Positions 41,887 to 50,821 of a stretch of DNA of 64,000 nucleotides are shown piece by piece. The notes beneath the pieces are model-generated. The model searched no databases. It had not been told where the DNA came from and saw only the letters and a list, made by a program, of their open reading frames with translations. The DNA is from Arthrobacter sp. 24S4-2. GTDB taxonomy: Bacteria > Actinomycetota > Actinomycetes > Actinomycetales > Micrococcaceae. The DNA is taken from contig NZ_CP040018.1 of assembly GCF_005280255.1 (NCBI RefSeq), positions 4,402,001 through 4,466,000 of the forward strand, given 5' to 3'. The position numbers were made by a program, and so were the translations under genes. Each line of letters opens with the position of its first letter. The first letter of the stretch is position 1.

Positions 41887-42444
41887 TCACCGGGACCGGG
41901 CAGTCCATTCGTCGCGGAGCATGGCGTAGACGACTTCGGTGGCCCATTCGCCCTTGTACCGCCACTTGTCCACGTGCTTCGCCTCGAGCCGCATGCCAAG
42001 CCGCTCACAGATGGCCGCCGATGCCGTGTTCAGCGCATCGAGCTTGGCGTCGATCCGGTGATAGTCCAGGCCCTCGAACCCGAGCTTCAGCACAGCTTCC
42101 GCAGCCTCGGTGGCGTAGCCGTGGCCCCGTGCACCCGGAGCTAGGCTCCAGCCCACTTCGCCCTGCCCGTGGCCGGGAAGCCACTTGAGCACCACCTCGC
42201 CGATCACGCCTGGCGAGTCCGCTGCTTCGATCGCCAGCGCCACCCAGTCGCCTTCGCTCTCGAACACGAAGTTGGCGTATTTGCCTACCCGTTCCATGCA
42301 CTGCGTGTAGCTCTTGGCATCGCCGGGCAGGAACCGGGCGGTCTCCGGCAGCGAGTGGTAGGCATGGAAGGCATCGAGGTCTGCGGCTTCAAAGCGCCGT
42401 AGGATGAGCCGCTCGGTGCGGATGGGCAGGGTGATGTTCGGCAT
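41887..42444 (-). CDS. GNAT-family N-acetyltransferase (RimJ/RimL type)
   Basis: A 185-residue acetyltransferase. The N-terminal RTERLILRRFEAADLDAFHAY block is typical of the RimJ/RimL subgroup, and the acetyl-CoA-binding loop is WSLAPGARGHGYATEAAEAVL. HRIDAKLDALNTASAAICERLGMR completes the domain. The acceptor is unknown. The gene stands alone, convergent with the amidohydrolase gene, with about 230 bases of apparently empty sequence between them. Confidence 0.9.
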   Translation of the reverse strand: MPNITLPIRTERLILRRFEAADLDAFHAYHSLPETARFLPGDAKSYTQCMERVGKYANFVFESEGDWVALAIEAADSPGVIGEVVLKWLPGHGQGEVGWSLAPGARGHGYATEAAEAVLKLGFEGLDYHRIDAKLDALNTASAAICERLGMRLEAKHVDKWRYKGEWATEVVYAMLRDEWTARSR

Positions 42445-42526
42445 GGTTTGAGGGTACCTCCTGCGATTCGCCGGGCTGGCCGGCTGGATCTCTCCCAGGG
42501 CGCAGGGCCGGCCACGCCTTAGTGCA

Positions 42527-43975
42527 TTACTTCTTCACAACGTGGAACCCATTGACGGGCTTAAGGAGCGCCATCATGACGGCCGTCGCTTCCATTGCAC
42601 TGAACACCGGCAATAGGACAACCTGGACTGCGGTCCACGCGCTTCGAGCGAGCCAGCCCGTGATCCCGTGCTCGTCGAGATTCGCCTTCAACCCCGTGAG
42701 GTACAGGGTCACAAAGGAAGCGAAGGAGAAGTTGGCCAGGGCCCGCACCCATGGCTGAATCTCGAAGCCGTAGAAGAAGTGACAGATGGTGTACAACACT
42801 GCGAACGGAGCGAGCGTCCAGAGCAAGGTGTTGGCGCCGATGGCCAGGCGCCACCTCAGCTTCACGGGTGCGTGGATCGCAACCTTCATCAGGCCCTGGT
42901 ACCAGCGCCGCCGCTGCCTGAGGAAGTCACCGACGCTTTGTGTTGACTGCTCTTCAAGGTACCCGTCAACCCACCTCGCCCGCCCGCCTGCTTCCATGAG
43001 TTTGAGGGCCCAGAAGGCATCCTCGGTGATGGAACCGTGGGGTCCAAAATCGAATCCGACGGACTTCTCAACATCGTTGCGGACCACTATGTAGCTGCCG
43101 TGCAGGCCAAAGACCGTCCGGCCCAGCTTGTGCTGGAAGTGGAAGCGGGCAAAGTCGTCGCCGGTGCGCACATTGTCCGCCAGGGTCAGGAACGGGTGCT
43201 TCTTCCAGTCCCGGTGGTAGAGGAGGGCTCCTTGGCCCGCGCGCAGCCGGCCGCTTTCCTCTTCTTCCCGGATCATCTGGGCTATGCCCTTAATGCCGGA
43301 GGACGTGGGTTGCGTTTCCTCGTCGAGGTGAACCAGCCAGGCGTCGTCCGGGATGCGGGAATTCTCGAGGGCGAACTGCAGTGCGCGGGCTTTGTAGAGC
43401 GAAGTATTTGCTGTTGCGTAGTTTCGGGGGATGACCAGGTACCTGATGTCATCGCCCCGTGGAAGATCACCAACCCCGGGGTTATCCTCGATGACGATTT
43501 CAACGAGGTAGCGGAAGAGCGGGGTTCTTTCCATTTCGGTAACGCATCTCCGGATGGTACTGGCCACCGCCTCCCGGTTGGTGCCGCGGGTGACTATGCG
43601 GAACACCACCAGCTGACTGATTGGCGCCACCGCATCCAGGTGGGTCGGGTGGCGGAACGACAGTGCCCCCAACAGTCCCAGCAACCCGGGGATGACGGCG
43701 CCGAGCCATACAACACTGGCGGAGCCCCACAGGCTGTCTGCGAAGGACACAGGTTTCACCGCCACCGGCCACAGGAAATCCTGGAGCAAGTAGAGGCCAA
43801 CCATCGCCAGGGTCATGCACAGGACAATCCTGGTGCGGTGCCCGGTGATGAATCCCAGGCTCCAGTCGCGGACAGGCTCAAGGACCTTCCCCGGACGGTC
43901 AAAATGGAACTTCGTTCGGAATCCAGGCCCTCCCGCGATCCGCGGGGCTGAAATCCCCTCTTCGAGTGTTGACAT
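42527..43975 (-). CDS. Membrane glycosyltransferase family 2, Egghead-like
   Basis: A 482-residue integral-membrane GT2 enzyme. Two N-terminal helices precede the catalytic domain, which has DDAWLVHLDEETQPTSSGI (the metal-binding Asp region), FGPHGSITEDAFWALKLMEAG and the acceptor motif QRRRWYQGLMKVA; three or four helices follow. The spacing and the SITEDxFWA/QRRRWYQG pair resemble animal Egghead beta-1,4-mannosyltransferases and their bacterial relatives. ATG at 43975 has GGAAG upstream. No other polysaccharide gene is adjacent, so the polymer made is unknown. Confidence 0.85.
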   Translation of the reverse strand: MSTLEEGISAPRIAGGPGFRTKFHFDRPGKVLEPVRDWSLGFITGHRTRIVLCMTLAMVGLYLLQDFLWPVAVKPVSFADSLWGSASVVWLGAVIPGLLGLLGALSFRHPTHLDAVAPISQLVVFRIVTRGTNREAVASTIRRCVTEMERTPLFRYLVEIVIEDNPGVGDLPRGDDIRYLVIPRNYATANTSLYKARALQFALENSRIPDDAWLVHLDEETQPTSSGIKGIAQMIREEEESGRLRAGQGALLYHRDWKKHPFLTLADNVRTGDDFARFHFQHKLGRTVFGLHGSYIVVRNDVEKSVGFDFGPHGSITEDAFWALKLMEAGGRARWVDGYLEEQSTQSVGDFLRQRRRWYQGLMKVAIHAPVKLRWRLAIGANTLLWTLAPFAVLYTICHFFYGFEIQPWVRALANFSFASFVTLYLTGLKANLDEHGITGWLARSAWTAVQVVLLPVFSAMEATAVMMALLKPVNGFHVVKK

Positions 43976-44355
43976 GGTTCTTCCTTCAGCTGGCTGGTTT
44001 TGGACCGGCGGGGCGCCGGCGGAGTTCTGGTGTTTTGCGCCTGCCAGCCCGTTTTTGGGCAGGACAAATCAGCACGGCGTGATGCCGGGGCATGGCGGTA
44101 TCACGCCGGGGTAATCGGGAGGTGGCTAATCAGGCCTTGAAGGCGTTTAGCCGCGGAGTATCGGCACGGCCGTCCACCATGGGCGGTACCTGTAGAGGCT
44201 TAGCCAGCGCTGCGCCCACGTTGAAGTGAGCCAGGCTCCCGGATGCCTGCCCGGCGGTGCGGGGCGGGGCGGGGACATTCTGATACGCAAAGAGCAAGAC
44301 ACGGTGAGACCCCCTATGGTTCCGCGTCGCCGACCAGCATTGACGGTTAAGAAAC
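43976..44355. other. Gene-free stretch
   Basis: Between the glycosyltransferase start and the putative ackA terminator there is no supported gene. Open frames here lack ribosome-binding sites and recognisable sequence. The segment must hold the glycosyltransferase promoter, but I cannot point to convincing -35/-10 boxes. Confidence 0.4.
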
Positions 44356-44387
44356 GACGGCGGGCCCCCTCAGTTGGGACCGCCGTC
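44356..44387 (-). terminator. Probable ackA terminator
   Basis: GACGGCGG (44356-44363) and CCGCCGTC (44380-44387) form an 8-bp stem that can extend inwards past one mismatch. On the minus strand the stem is followed by GTTTCTTAA, a T-rich tail, about 150 bases after the ackA stop. Confidence 0.5.
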
Positions 44388-44536
44388 GCGTGAACGAAAC
44401 CGCTTGCTTCGAGCGTAGGGACAGAGGCGGGGCAGGGGCCAGCGTGAGCGCTACCCGACATTTCTTGGCAGGAACACTGTTAAATGGGGCGGGAATACTC
44501 GCTTAGATGGGGCGGACTACTTGCTTCGGCCCAGGC

Positions 44537-45691
44537 TCAACCACCGACGACGGCGGCAGTCGCCTCCGCGATGGCGCGCTCCTCATCGGTGGGCACCACC
44601 AGCACAGGGATCAGCGACTCCGGCGTCGAGATCACGCGCGGTTCCTTTGACCGCTGACTGTTCAGCCCGGCGTCGAGCACTATGCCCAGCGCTCCCAGCT
44701 TCTCCCCCACCAGCGTGCGGAACTGGTGCGAGTTCTCGCCGATGCCGGCGGTGAACACCAGGGCCTTCGCCCCGCCGACTGCCACGTGGTAGCCGCCGAT
44801 GTACTTGGCCAGCCGGTAGGACGCGACGGCGAGCGCCGTGGCCGCGCGGGCGTCGCCGGCTTCCGCGGCTTCCACCACGGACCGCATATCGTTGTTGCCG
44901 GCCAGGCCTTTGAGCCCGGATTCGCGGTTGAGCAGGGAGTCGATGTCCTCGGTGGACCAGCCGGCCCGGCCCAGGAACACCAGGATGGACGGGTCCAGGT
45001 CGCCCGATCGCGTGCCCATCACCAGGCCTTCCAGCGGCGTGAAGCCCATGGATGTGTCCACCGACTTTCCGCCGCGGATGGCCGTGACAGAGGCGCCGTT
45101 CCCGAGGTGGGCGATCACGCCGTCGAACTCTTCGAGCGGAAGGTCCAGCAGCGCGGCAGCCTGGTGCGCCACGTACTCGTGCGAGGTGCCGTGGAAACCG
45201 TAGCGGCGGATGCCGTGGTTGGTGTAAAGGGAGTCCGGCACCGCATAGCGCCAGGCGTGTTCGGGCAGCGTGCGGTGGAAGGCGGTATCGAACACGGCAA
45301 CCTGCGGCATGTCCGGCCACTTTTTGGCGATGGCGCGGATGCCCAGCACGTTGGCCGGGTTGTGCAGCGGCGCCAGGGGGTTGAGCCGTTCGATGGCCCG
45401 GGTGATCTCGTTATCGATCAGCACGGGCTCGCCGAAGCGTTCGCCGCCGTGCACCACGCGGTGCCCCACGGCGTCCAGCTTCCGGTCCCCCAGCACCTCG
45501 TGGATTGCCGCGTCCACCTGCTCCAGCGCCGCCGCGTGGTCACGCGGGCCTTCGATCTCGCCGTCGCCTTCCCCGCCGTTGCCCATGCCGATCTTCTCGA
45601 TCAGCCCCTCGGTGAGGACACTGTGGGACTCAACGTCGCGCACCTGGAACTTGAGCGAGGATGAACCGGAGTTGATGACGAGCACGAGCAT
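44537..45691 (-). CDS. ackA: Acetate kinase
   Basis: A 384-residue acetate kinase converting acetyl phosphate and ADP to acetate and ATP. The signature LVINSGSSSLKFQ opens the protein; VGHRVVHGGERF, FDTAFHRTLPEHAWRYAVP, RRYGFHGTSHEYV, AHLGNGASVTAIRGGKSVDTSMGFTPL (read as two blocks) and FTAGIGENS are all intact. ATG at 45691 has AGGAG upstream; the frame extends to 45751 but the family starts here. Downstream of pta on the same strand, but separated by 425 bases that contain a small gene on the other strand. Confidence 0.97.
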   Translation of the reverse strand: MLVLVINSGSSSLKFQVRDVESHSVLTEGLIEKIGMGNGGEGDGEIEGPRDHAAALEQVDAAIHEVLGDRKLDAVGHRVVHGGERFGEPVLIDNEITRAIERLNPLAPLHNPANVLGIRAIAKKWPDMPQVAVFDTAFHRTLPEHAWRYAVPDSLYTNHGIRRYGFHGTSHEYVAHQAAALLDLPLEEFDGVIAHLGNGASVTAIRGGKSVDTSMGFTPLEGLVMGTRSGDLDPSILVFLGRAGWSTEDIDSLLNRESGLKGLAGNNDMRSVVEAAEAGDARAATALAVASYRLAKYIGGYHVAVGGAKALVFTAGIGENSHQFRTLVGEKLGALGIVLDAGLNSQRSKEPRVISTPESLIPVLVVPTDEERAIAEATAAVVGG

Positions 45692-45816
45692 GCGGGGACT
45701 CCTAAGCCTTGGCTTCTGCGGTGTTCGGTGGAAGTTCGATCGTAGCGTCATTGCGAAAGGCGGGGCGGGAGCCTAGAGTCGGCGGACCAGTCGGACAACG
45801 CACGGAGGATCCATCA

Positions 45817-46053
45817 ATGACGAACGACGCCACCGAACCGGACAGCACCAGCTCCGGCACCAAGGACCCTACAGGGATTGAAGGGGCAAACCCGGCCCTG
45901 GACGACACAGGAAAGCCCAAGACCGCCGAGGTAGGCGAACCTGCCGAGCAGCCCGAGGATCCGCAGAACCTGGACCTCACCCCGGAGGGGCTGGCCGACG
46001 AGCCCGCCAAGCAGGAGGATGCCGACAGCCCTGCCGAGCCGGAAAACAGCTGA
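45817..46053 (+). CDS. Small acidic, disordered protein between pta and ackA
   Basis: A 78-residue protein almost without hydrophobic residues, rich in Asp, Glu, Pro, Thr and Ala (MTNDATEPDSTSSGTKDPTG at the start). GGAGG precedes the ATG at 45817. No domain is recognised. It is transcribed opposite to both pta and ackA and diverges from ackA, so the usual pta-ackA operon is split here and ackA needs its own promoter in the 125-base divergent gap. Confidence 0.7.
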   Translation: MTNDATEPDSTSSGTKDPTGIEGANPALDDTGKPKTAEVGEPAEQPEDPQNLDLTPEGLADEPAKQEDADSPAEPENS

Positions 46054-46116
46054 CGGGCCATCAGCTGACAAGCTCCGCGCGCCACCGGCTCCGCCAGCGC
46101 GCGGGCTGACGGGCCA

Positions 46117-48192
46117 TCACGCTCCGGACTGGGCCTGGACGGCGGTGATGGCCACCGTGTTCACGATGTCCTCCACCGTGCACCCGCGGGAGAGGTCATT
46201 GACCGGCTTGCGCAGGCCCTGCAGGACAGGCCCGACGGCTACGGCCCCGGAGGTCTGCTGCACCGCCTTGTAGGTGTTGTTGCCGGTGTTCAGGTCCGGG
46301 AAGATGAACACCGTGGCCTGCCCGGCGACGGATGAGCCCGGCATCTTGGAGGCTGCGATCGAGGCGTCCACGGCGGCGTCGTACTGGATGGGGCCTTCCA
46401 CAGGCAGGTCCGGACGGCGACTCTTGACCAGTTCGGTGGCCTGCCGCACCTTCTCCACCGCCTCGCCCGAACCGGAACCGCCGCTGGAGTAGGACAGCAT
46501 GGCCACCCGCGGCTCGACGCCGAACTGGACCGATGTGTCCGCCGAGGCCAGTGCGATGTCCGCCAGCTGTTCGGCATTCGGGTCCGGGTTCACGGCGCAG
46601 TCGCCATAGACCAGGACCCGGTCCGGCATGAGCATCAGGAACACCGAGGAGACGATCTTCACGCCGTCCCGGGTTTTCACGAACTCCAGCGCCGGCCGGA
46701 TGGTGTGTGCCGTGGTGTGGGCGGCGCCGGACACCATGCCGTCCACCACGCCCAGCTGCACCATCATGGTGCCGAAGTAGCTGCCGTCCAGCATCAGCTC
46801 CAACGCCTTGGGCAGGTCCACGCCCTTGTGCGCGCGGAGTTCAGCGTACTTTTCGGCGAACTGCTGGCGCAGCTCCGAAGTGGCGGGATCCACGATGTTG
46901 ATGCCGGCCAGGTCGATGCCGCGGCTGGCCGCGAGCTCCCTGACATCCGATTCGCGCCCCAGCAGGGTGAGGTCGCAGACGTCGCGCCGGTGCAGGATCT
47001 CGGCCGCCCGGAGAATGCGGACGTCGTTTCCCTCCGGCAGGACGATGTGCCGCCGCTGGGCGCGCGCCCGCTCGATGAGGTCGTGCAGGAAGCGCAGGGG
47101 CGTCATGCGTTCGGCACGGGGCAGGTGCAGGCGTTCCAGCATCTCCGCCTCATCCACCCGCCTGGCCCACAGGCCGAGGGCCGATGCCACCTTCCTGCGG
47201 TGCCCGCTCCAGATCTCGCTGCGGACCTCGGAAACCCGGCGGGCCGTGGTGTACGTGTCGTCGGTCGTGGCGAACACCGGGAACGGGGCGGACGCCAGCA
47301 GCGGGTAGATGTTCGCGTCCGGGGCCAGGCCGCCGGTGAGGATCAGCGCGGACGGCACCGGGAACTCGGGCGAGAACGACGACGCCAGGCAGGCCACCAT
47401 CACGTCCGCCCGGTCACCCGGCACGATCACCAGCGCGCCGTCGTCGAGCACGTTCAGGAAGTTGCCCACATTCATGGCGGCGACCTTGACGTCCCGGACG
47501 TCCCGCTCCATGTCCGCGCGGCCGGCGATCTGGCGGATGCCCAGCGCGGTGGCCACCTCGCCGGTGGTGGGGCGGGCGATGTCCTCCAGCTCCGGGAAAA
47601 TGTACACCGGCCGGCCGGACGCGCCAAGCTTCACGGCGGCGGCGATCGCGTCCAAATCCTCCGGATCGGCGCGGTTCACCATGATGGCCAGCAGGGAACA
47701 ATTCTCCGCGGCCAGCTCCTTGCGGGCGACGTCGACGGCGGCGGCCACCTCCGCGACGCTGCGCCCCTTCGCGCCCACCACCGCGACCATGGGGGCGGCC
47801 AGGTTGTTGGCGAGGCGGGCGTTGAGGTCGAATTCGACGGCGGCGTCATGGCCGGTGAGGTCCGTGCCCTCAACGATGATCACGTCGCAGTGCCGGCCCA
47901 TTTCGGCGAAGATCTCCACGCACTGGGAGTAGATTTCCTCGCGCTTTCCTTCAGCGAGCAGGCCGCGGACCTCCGCGAACGTCAGGCCGCCGCGGCAGCG
48001 CTGGTCGGCCAGGTCGAAGCGGGACTTCATGAGCGCCACCATCGGGTCAGCCCCGGCGTCGTCCCCGTGGACCACGGGCTTGAAGAAGCCGATCCGGTCC
48101 GCGTGCCGGTGCAGCGTGTCCGCCAGGCCCAGCGCTATGAGCGACTTACCGGATCCCGGCGTAGTCGCACTGACGTATATCCCTTTGGCCAT
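46117..48192 (-). CDS. pta: Phosphate acetyltransferase, long form with N-terminal DRTGG/BioD-like domains
   Basis: A 691-residue Pta interconverting acetyl-CoA and acetyl phosphate. The N-terminal AAA_26 (BioD-like) domain starts GIYVSATTPGSGKSLIALGL; a DRTGG domain occupies the middle; the C-terminal PTA_PTB catalytic domain has IVLPEGNDVRILRAAEILHR, VDGMVSGAAHTTAHTIRPAL and VYGDCAVNPDPN. ATG at 48192 with AAGGGCGG upstream. Length matches other actinobacterial and enterobacterial long Pta enzymes. Works with AckA in acetate overflow and reuse. Confidence 0.96.
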   Translation of the reverse strand: MAKGIYVSATTPGSGKSLIALGLADTLHRHADRIGFFKPVVHGDDAGADPMVALMKSRFDLADQRCRGGLTFAEVRGLLAEGKREEIYSQCVEIFAEMGRHCDVIIVEGTDLTGHDAAVEFDLNARLANNLAAPMVAVVGAKGRSVAEVAAAVDVARKELAAENCSLLAIMVNRADPEDLDAIAAAVKLGASGRPVYIFPELEDIARPTTGEVATALGIRQIAGRADMERDVRDVKVAAMNVGNFLNVLDDGALVIVPGDRADVMVACLASSFSPEFPVPSALILTGGLAPDANIYPLLASAPFPVFATTDDTYTTARRVSEVRSEIWSGHRRKVASALGLWARRVDEAEMLERLHLPRAERMTPLRFLHDLIERARAQRRHIVLPEGNDVRILRAAEILHRRDVCDLTLLGRESDVRELAASRGIDLAGINIVDPATSELRQQFAEKYAELRAHKGVDLPKALELMLDGSYFGTMMVQLGVVDGMVSGAAHTTAHTIRPALEFVKTRDGVKIVSSVFLMLMPDRVLVYGDCAVNPDPNAEQLADIALASADTSVQFGVEPRVAMLSYSSGGSGSGEAVEKVRQATELVKSRRPDLPVEGPIQYDAAVDASIAASKMPGSSVAGQATVFIFPDLNTGNNTYKAVQQTSGAVAVGPVLQGLRKPVNDLSRGCTVEDIVNTVAITAVQAQSGA

Positions 48193-48405
48193 GATCCGCC
48201 CTTAGGTTGAAACGTGTGGTGCTCCGTTCGACCATCCTTTCACTTGTTGCCCGGCATTCTTCACGCGGGAGGGCGCGATTCCCGGTCGGCGGTGGATGAA
48301 CAGGGCGGCAGCATCTCCGGTGTGGCCCGAGACCGCGACTTGTCATGAAGCATGCGTTCGTCGTGCCGCCTCTGCGGGCGTGGGTGACGGTCCACGGCTT
48401 GGGAT

Positions 48406-49092
48406 TCACTCCTTGGGCGAGCTCCTGGTGCTCACGGGAAGGCCGGCCTTCCTGGTCCTGCTCCACCAGCCGGACCAGTTGGCCGCAATGGCTCCTGCTG
48501 GCGCCTCACCAGTGGCGAGCACAATGTGTTGCGCCGCGAAGCCCGTCAGTAAAGCCACAGTGACAGCCATAAGCATCCCTGCCACTACGTAGGAGCCCAA
48601 CAGCACCGGAAATACCGTCTTCTCATCAATGAACGGCGACGGCGCCAATGTCCAGAGGATGGCGACTGCCCACGCACAAGCGTTGATGGGAATCCACCAA
48701 AAGGCACGCCGGATCACACGGCGCAGGACAAGCCATTGCAAGGTCGGAATGGAAGCCAGAAGCAGCACTCCACCGATGAGAATCCACGGAAGGGCGGAGG
48801 GAGAGCCGAAATCGAAGCCGACGACCGTGCTGGGCAGCATACCGATGGACCACGCGGCAGCGGCACCGGCGGCGGTAGCCGTGACCCACCAGGAACGCCG
48901 CACCGCCGAGGATCCGAAGCCGATCGACTGCCCGACCCCGAGCAGGATCCCTTCGCACGCGCCGGCGGCAATCATCATGGGGTAGACGACGGAGCCGGGC
49001 GCGGCGGACAGTGCCAATACCCCACCAACAGCAGCCGGGATCATGAATCCGATAGTCTCGCCGGCGGTAACCGCCAGCACCCACCGACACAT
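48406..49092 (-). CDS. Integral membrane protein of unknown function
   Basis: About 228 residues with six or more membrane helices, for example WVLAVTAGETIGFMIPAAVGG, VVYPMMIAAGACEGILLGVG and LPWILIGGVLLLASIPTLQW, a Trp-rich segment RRAFWWIPINACAWAVAILW and a basic C-terminal tail. No family is recognised. ATG at 49092 is favoured because AGAGG lies seven bases before it; an ATG at 49107 is also in frame. Confidence 0.75.
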   Translation of the reverse strand: MCRWVLAVTAGETIGFMIPAAVGGVLALSAAPGSVVYPMMIAAGACEGILLGVGQSIGFGSSAVRRSWWVTATAAGAAAAWSIGMLPSTVVGFDFGSPSALPWILIGGVLLLASIPTLQWLVLRRVIRRAFWWIPINACAWAVAILWTLAPSPFIDEKTVFPVLLGSYVVAGMLMAVTVALLTGFAAQHIVLATGEAPAGAIAANWSGWWSRTRKAGLPVSTRSSPKE

Positions 49093-49423
49093 GAATGAGC
49101 CTCTCATGTGGGTAGCTCTGTCCCGCGCATGGTCCCGATACTACGCATTACCGGGTCAGCAGCAAACGTGCCCGTATTTCCGCCTCATCCGAGCTCGCCG
49201 GATAAGCAAGATTTTCGACGCCGCACTGATGAACGCCAGAGTCCTGGGACCGGCGGCGGGGCGTTGTCCACATGAATAGGGGGAACCCGGTGGATCTTTC
49301 GCCCCTATGAATCACTTGTGCCCGGGTCTACCGTCAACTCATGAGGATCGTAGGGTTCCTTGTTGCACGGTGGTCATTCTCAGCAGGGCGCCGTACCGGA
49401 TCGGCTATCGGAAGGTCCTAATC
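49093..49423. other. Divergent intergenic region
   Basis: No gene is supported in these 331 bases between two divergent membrane-protein genes. A small inverted repeat, ATAGGGG (49276-49282) with CCCCTAT (49302-49308), is the only structure noticed. Confidence 0.35.
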
Positions 49424-49939
49424 ATGACTCGCCTGCTTCCGCGCAGAATGGTTTCAGGCGCACTCGTCTCCCTCCTGTTCTTTGGGGCGGTGTCATCCTT
49501 TGGCGGAGCCGTATTGGCCATCGTATTCAACGGAGCGGGAGTGCCGCTGGACCATCTGGCAGGTACATGGTTCTCGTCCGTCCCGGTGCTGGGGCTCGTC
49601 CTCGGCGTCATCGTCGGCGGAACGCAGTTGGTCGCCGCCTTTGCGTTGCTGAAGCGACGTCATTGGGCGCTGCTGGCGGCCGCGGTTGCCGGCTTCGGAA
49701 TGCTCATCTGGATTTTCACCGAGCTTGCAGTCCTCGGATACTCCTGGCTGCAGAGCGTCTACTTCGGGCTGGGCATGTTGGAACTGATCCTCGTCCTTGC
49801 TCTGCTGGGGATTGCCCCCGGAGTCGTTTCTCCCGCGCACATGGACCAGGCCAGAAAAGTTGCCGGCCGGGTGAAGACAGCCCCGTTACCCCCCCACCCC
49901 CCGAATGAACCCACACCCCCTGCTGCCCGGCAGGCCTAA
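49424..49939 (+). CDS. Small integral membrane protein, four helices
   Basis: A 171-residue protein with four predicted membrane helices (GALVSLLFFGAVSSFGGAVL, VPVLGLVLGVIVGGTQLVAA, HWALLAAAVAGFGMLIWIFT, LGMLELILVLALLGIAPGVV) and a Pro-rich cytoplasmic end. No family name can be given. ATG at 49424 has GGAAGG eight bases upstream. The next membrane-protein gene follows 56 bases later and may be co-transcribed. Confidence 0.75.
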   Translation: MTRLLPRRMVSGALVSLLFFGAVSSFGGAVLAIVFNGAGVPLDHLAGTWFSSVPVLGLVLGVIVGGTQLVAAFALLKRRHWALLAAAVAGFGMLIWIFTELAVLGYSWLQSVYFGLGMLELILVLALLGIAPGVVSPAHMDQARKVAGRVKTAPLPPHPPNEPTPPAARQA

Positions 49940-49995
49940 CCGGAACGCTCACTGGTTCAGGCTGCCCCTTGGCGGCTTGAATACCTGGAGGAAAA

Positions 49996-50490
49996 ATGGA
50001 ACAGCTGATTCCCTGGCTTGTATTCTGCACGGCATTCCTTGCTCTGAGTCTGTGGAAGCCGGGGGCTGCCCGGATCTTCCTTGGCCTCTTCTTTATCCTC
50101 ATGGCAGTGGCTGTAAACCTTGTGCTGAGCTTTGTGGCTCCGGAGCTGTTCGTGTCGCTCGGCACGGATGATCCGCTGGTGCCCTTCTACATGTGGGTGT
50201 TCCAAAATGTCGTGGCCCTTTTGCCGCAGGGTGTCGGTGTGCTGGCAGCGGCGGGGGAGCTTGCCGTGGGCCTGCTCATTCTTAGTCGCGGACGAAGAGT
50301 CAACATCGGCCTCGCCTCGGCAATCGCGTTCCTGTTGCTCATCACCCCCGTGGGGCTCTGGACCCTGCCCAACCCGGTGATGGCCGTTGGTGCGGCCTGG
50401 CTGATGACCAGGAACTTCCCTCGAAGCCTGGCCCAAATGCTCCGTGCGAGGCGCGGACGTACCATAGGGCGCACCGCGCTAGAACAGTGA
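49996..50490 (+). CDS. Small integral membrane protein, four to five helices
   Basis: A 164-residue membrane protein. Helices include LIPWLVFCTAFLALSLW, IFLGLFFILMAVAVNLVLSF, VGVLAAAGELAVGLLILSRG and GLASAIAFLLLITPVGLW. ATG at 49996 follows GGAGG at four bases. It resembles small uncharacterised DoxX-like or DUF-type membrane proteins, but I cannot place it. It forms a likely two-gene unit with the preceding membrane protein. Confidence 0.75.
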   Translation: MEQLIPWLVFCTAFLALSLWKPGAARIFLGLFFILMAVAVNLVLSFVAPELFVSLGTDDPLVPFYMWVFQNVVALLPQGVGVLAAAGELAVGLLILSRGRRVNIGLASAIAFLLLITPVGLWTLPNPVMAVGAAWLMTRNFPRSLAQMLRARRGRTIGRTALEQ

Positions 50491-50639
50491 AGAACCGCCA
50501 TTCTCAACGAACAGCCACCGGCAGGATGGCCGCGAGAAGGTGCCGGACGGCCCCACCTAGATGGGTCTTTAGTGCGACCGACAGGCTAGTACGCGTCAGA
50601 GCGGAAATGTCACAAAGCCCTACCCAGGCGGGGCGCCGC

Positions 50640-50748
50640 GGCGCGGGCGATCCGGGCCGCATCACGCCCGCAGCCGGGCCAGCGGCGCGGGCGATCCGGG
50701 CCGCATCACGCCCGCAGCCGGGCCAGCGGCGCGGGCGATCCGGGCCGC
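50640..50748. repeat. 44-bp tandem repeat, two and a half copies, upstream of paaI
   Basis: A 44-bp unit beginning GGCGCGGGCGATCCGGGCCG is repeated exactly at 50640-50683 and 50684-50727, with a partial third copy at 50728-50748. It lies in the 330-base gap between a membrane-protein gene and paaI, ending six bases before the paaI -35 box. Confidence 0.85.
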
Positions 50749-50753
50749 GGCTC

Positions 50754-50799
50754 TTGACAGCATGCCCCAAAATGGGATTACCTAATGAACATTCGGTAA
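50754..50799 (+). promoter_or_regulatory. paaI-paaK promoter with PaaR-type operator
   Basis: A consensus -35 TTGACA lies at 50754-50759. The -10 is unclear but must overlap TAATGAACATTCGGTAA (50783-50799), which shares TTCGGT and flanking bases with sequences before the paaR-like and paaZ genes. A repressor bound there would block this promoter. Confidence 0.55.
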
Positions 50800-50821
50800 A
50801 TAAAGCTGGAGGCAATGACGC

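Noticed and set aside
46705..48210. 501-codon plus-strand frame
   Set aside because: Antisense of pta; the Pta domains on the minus strand are unmistakable.
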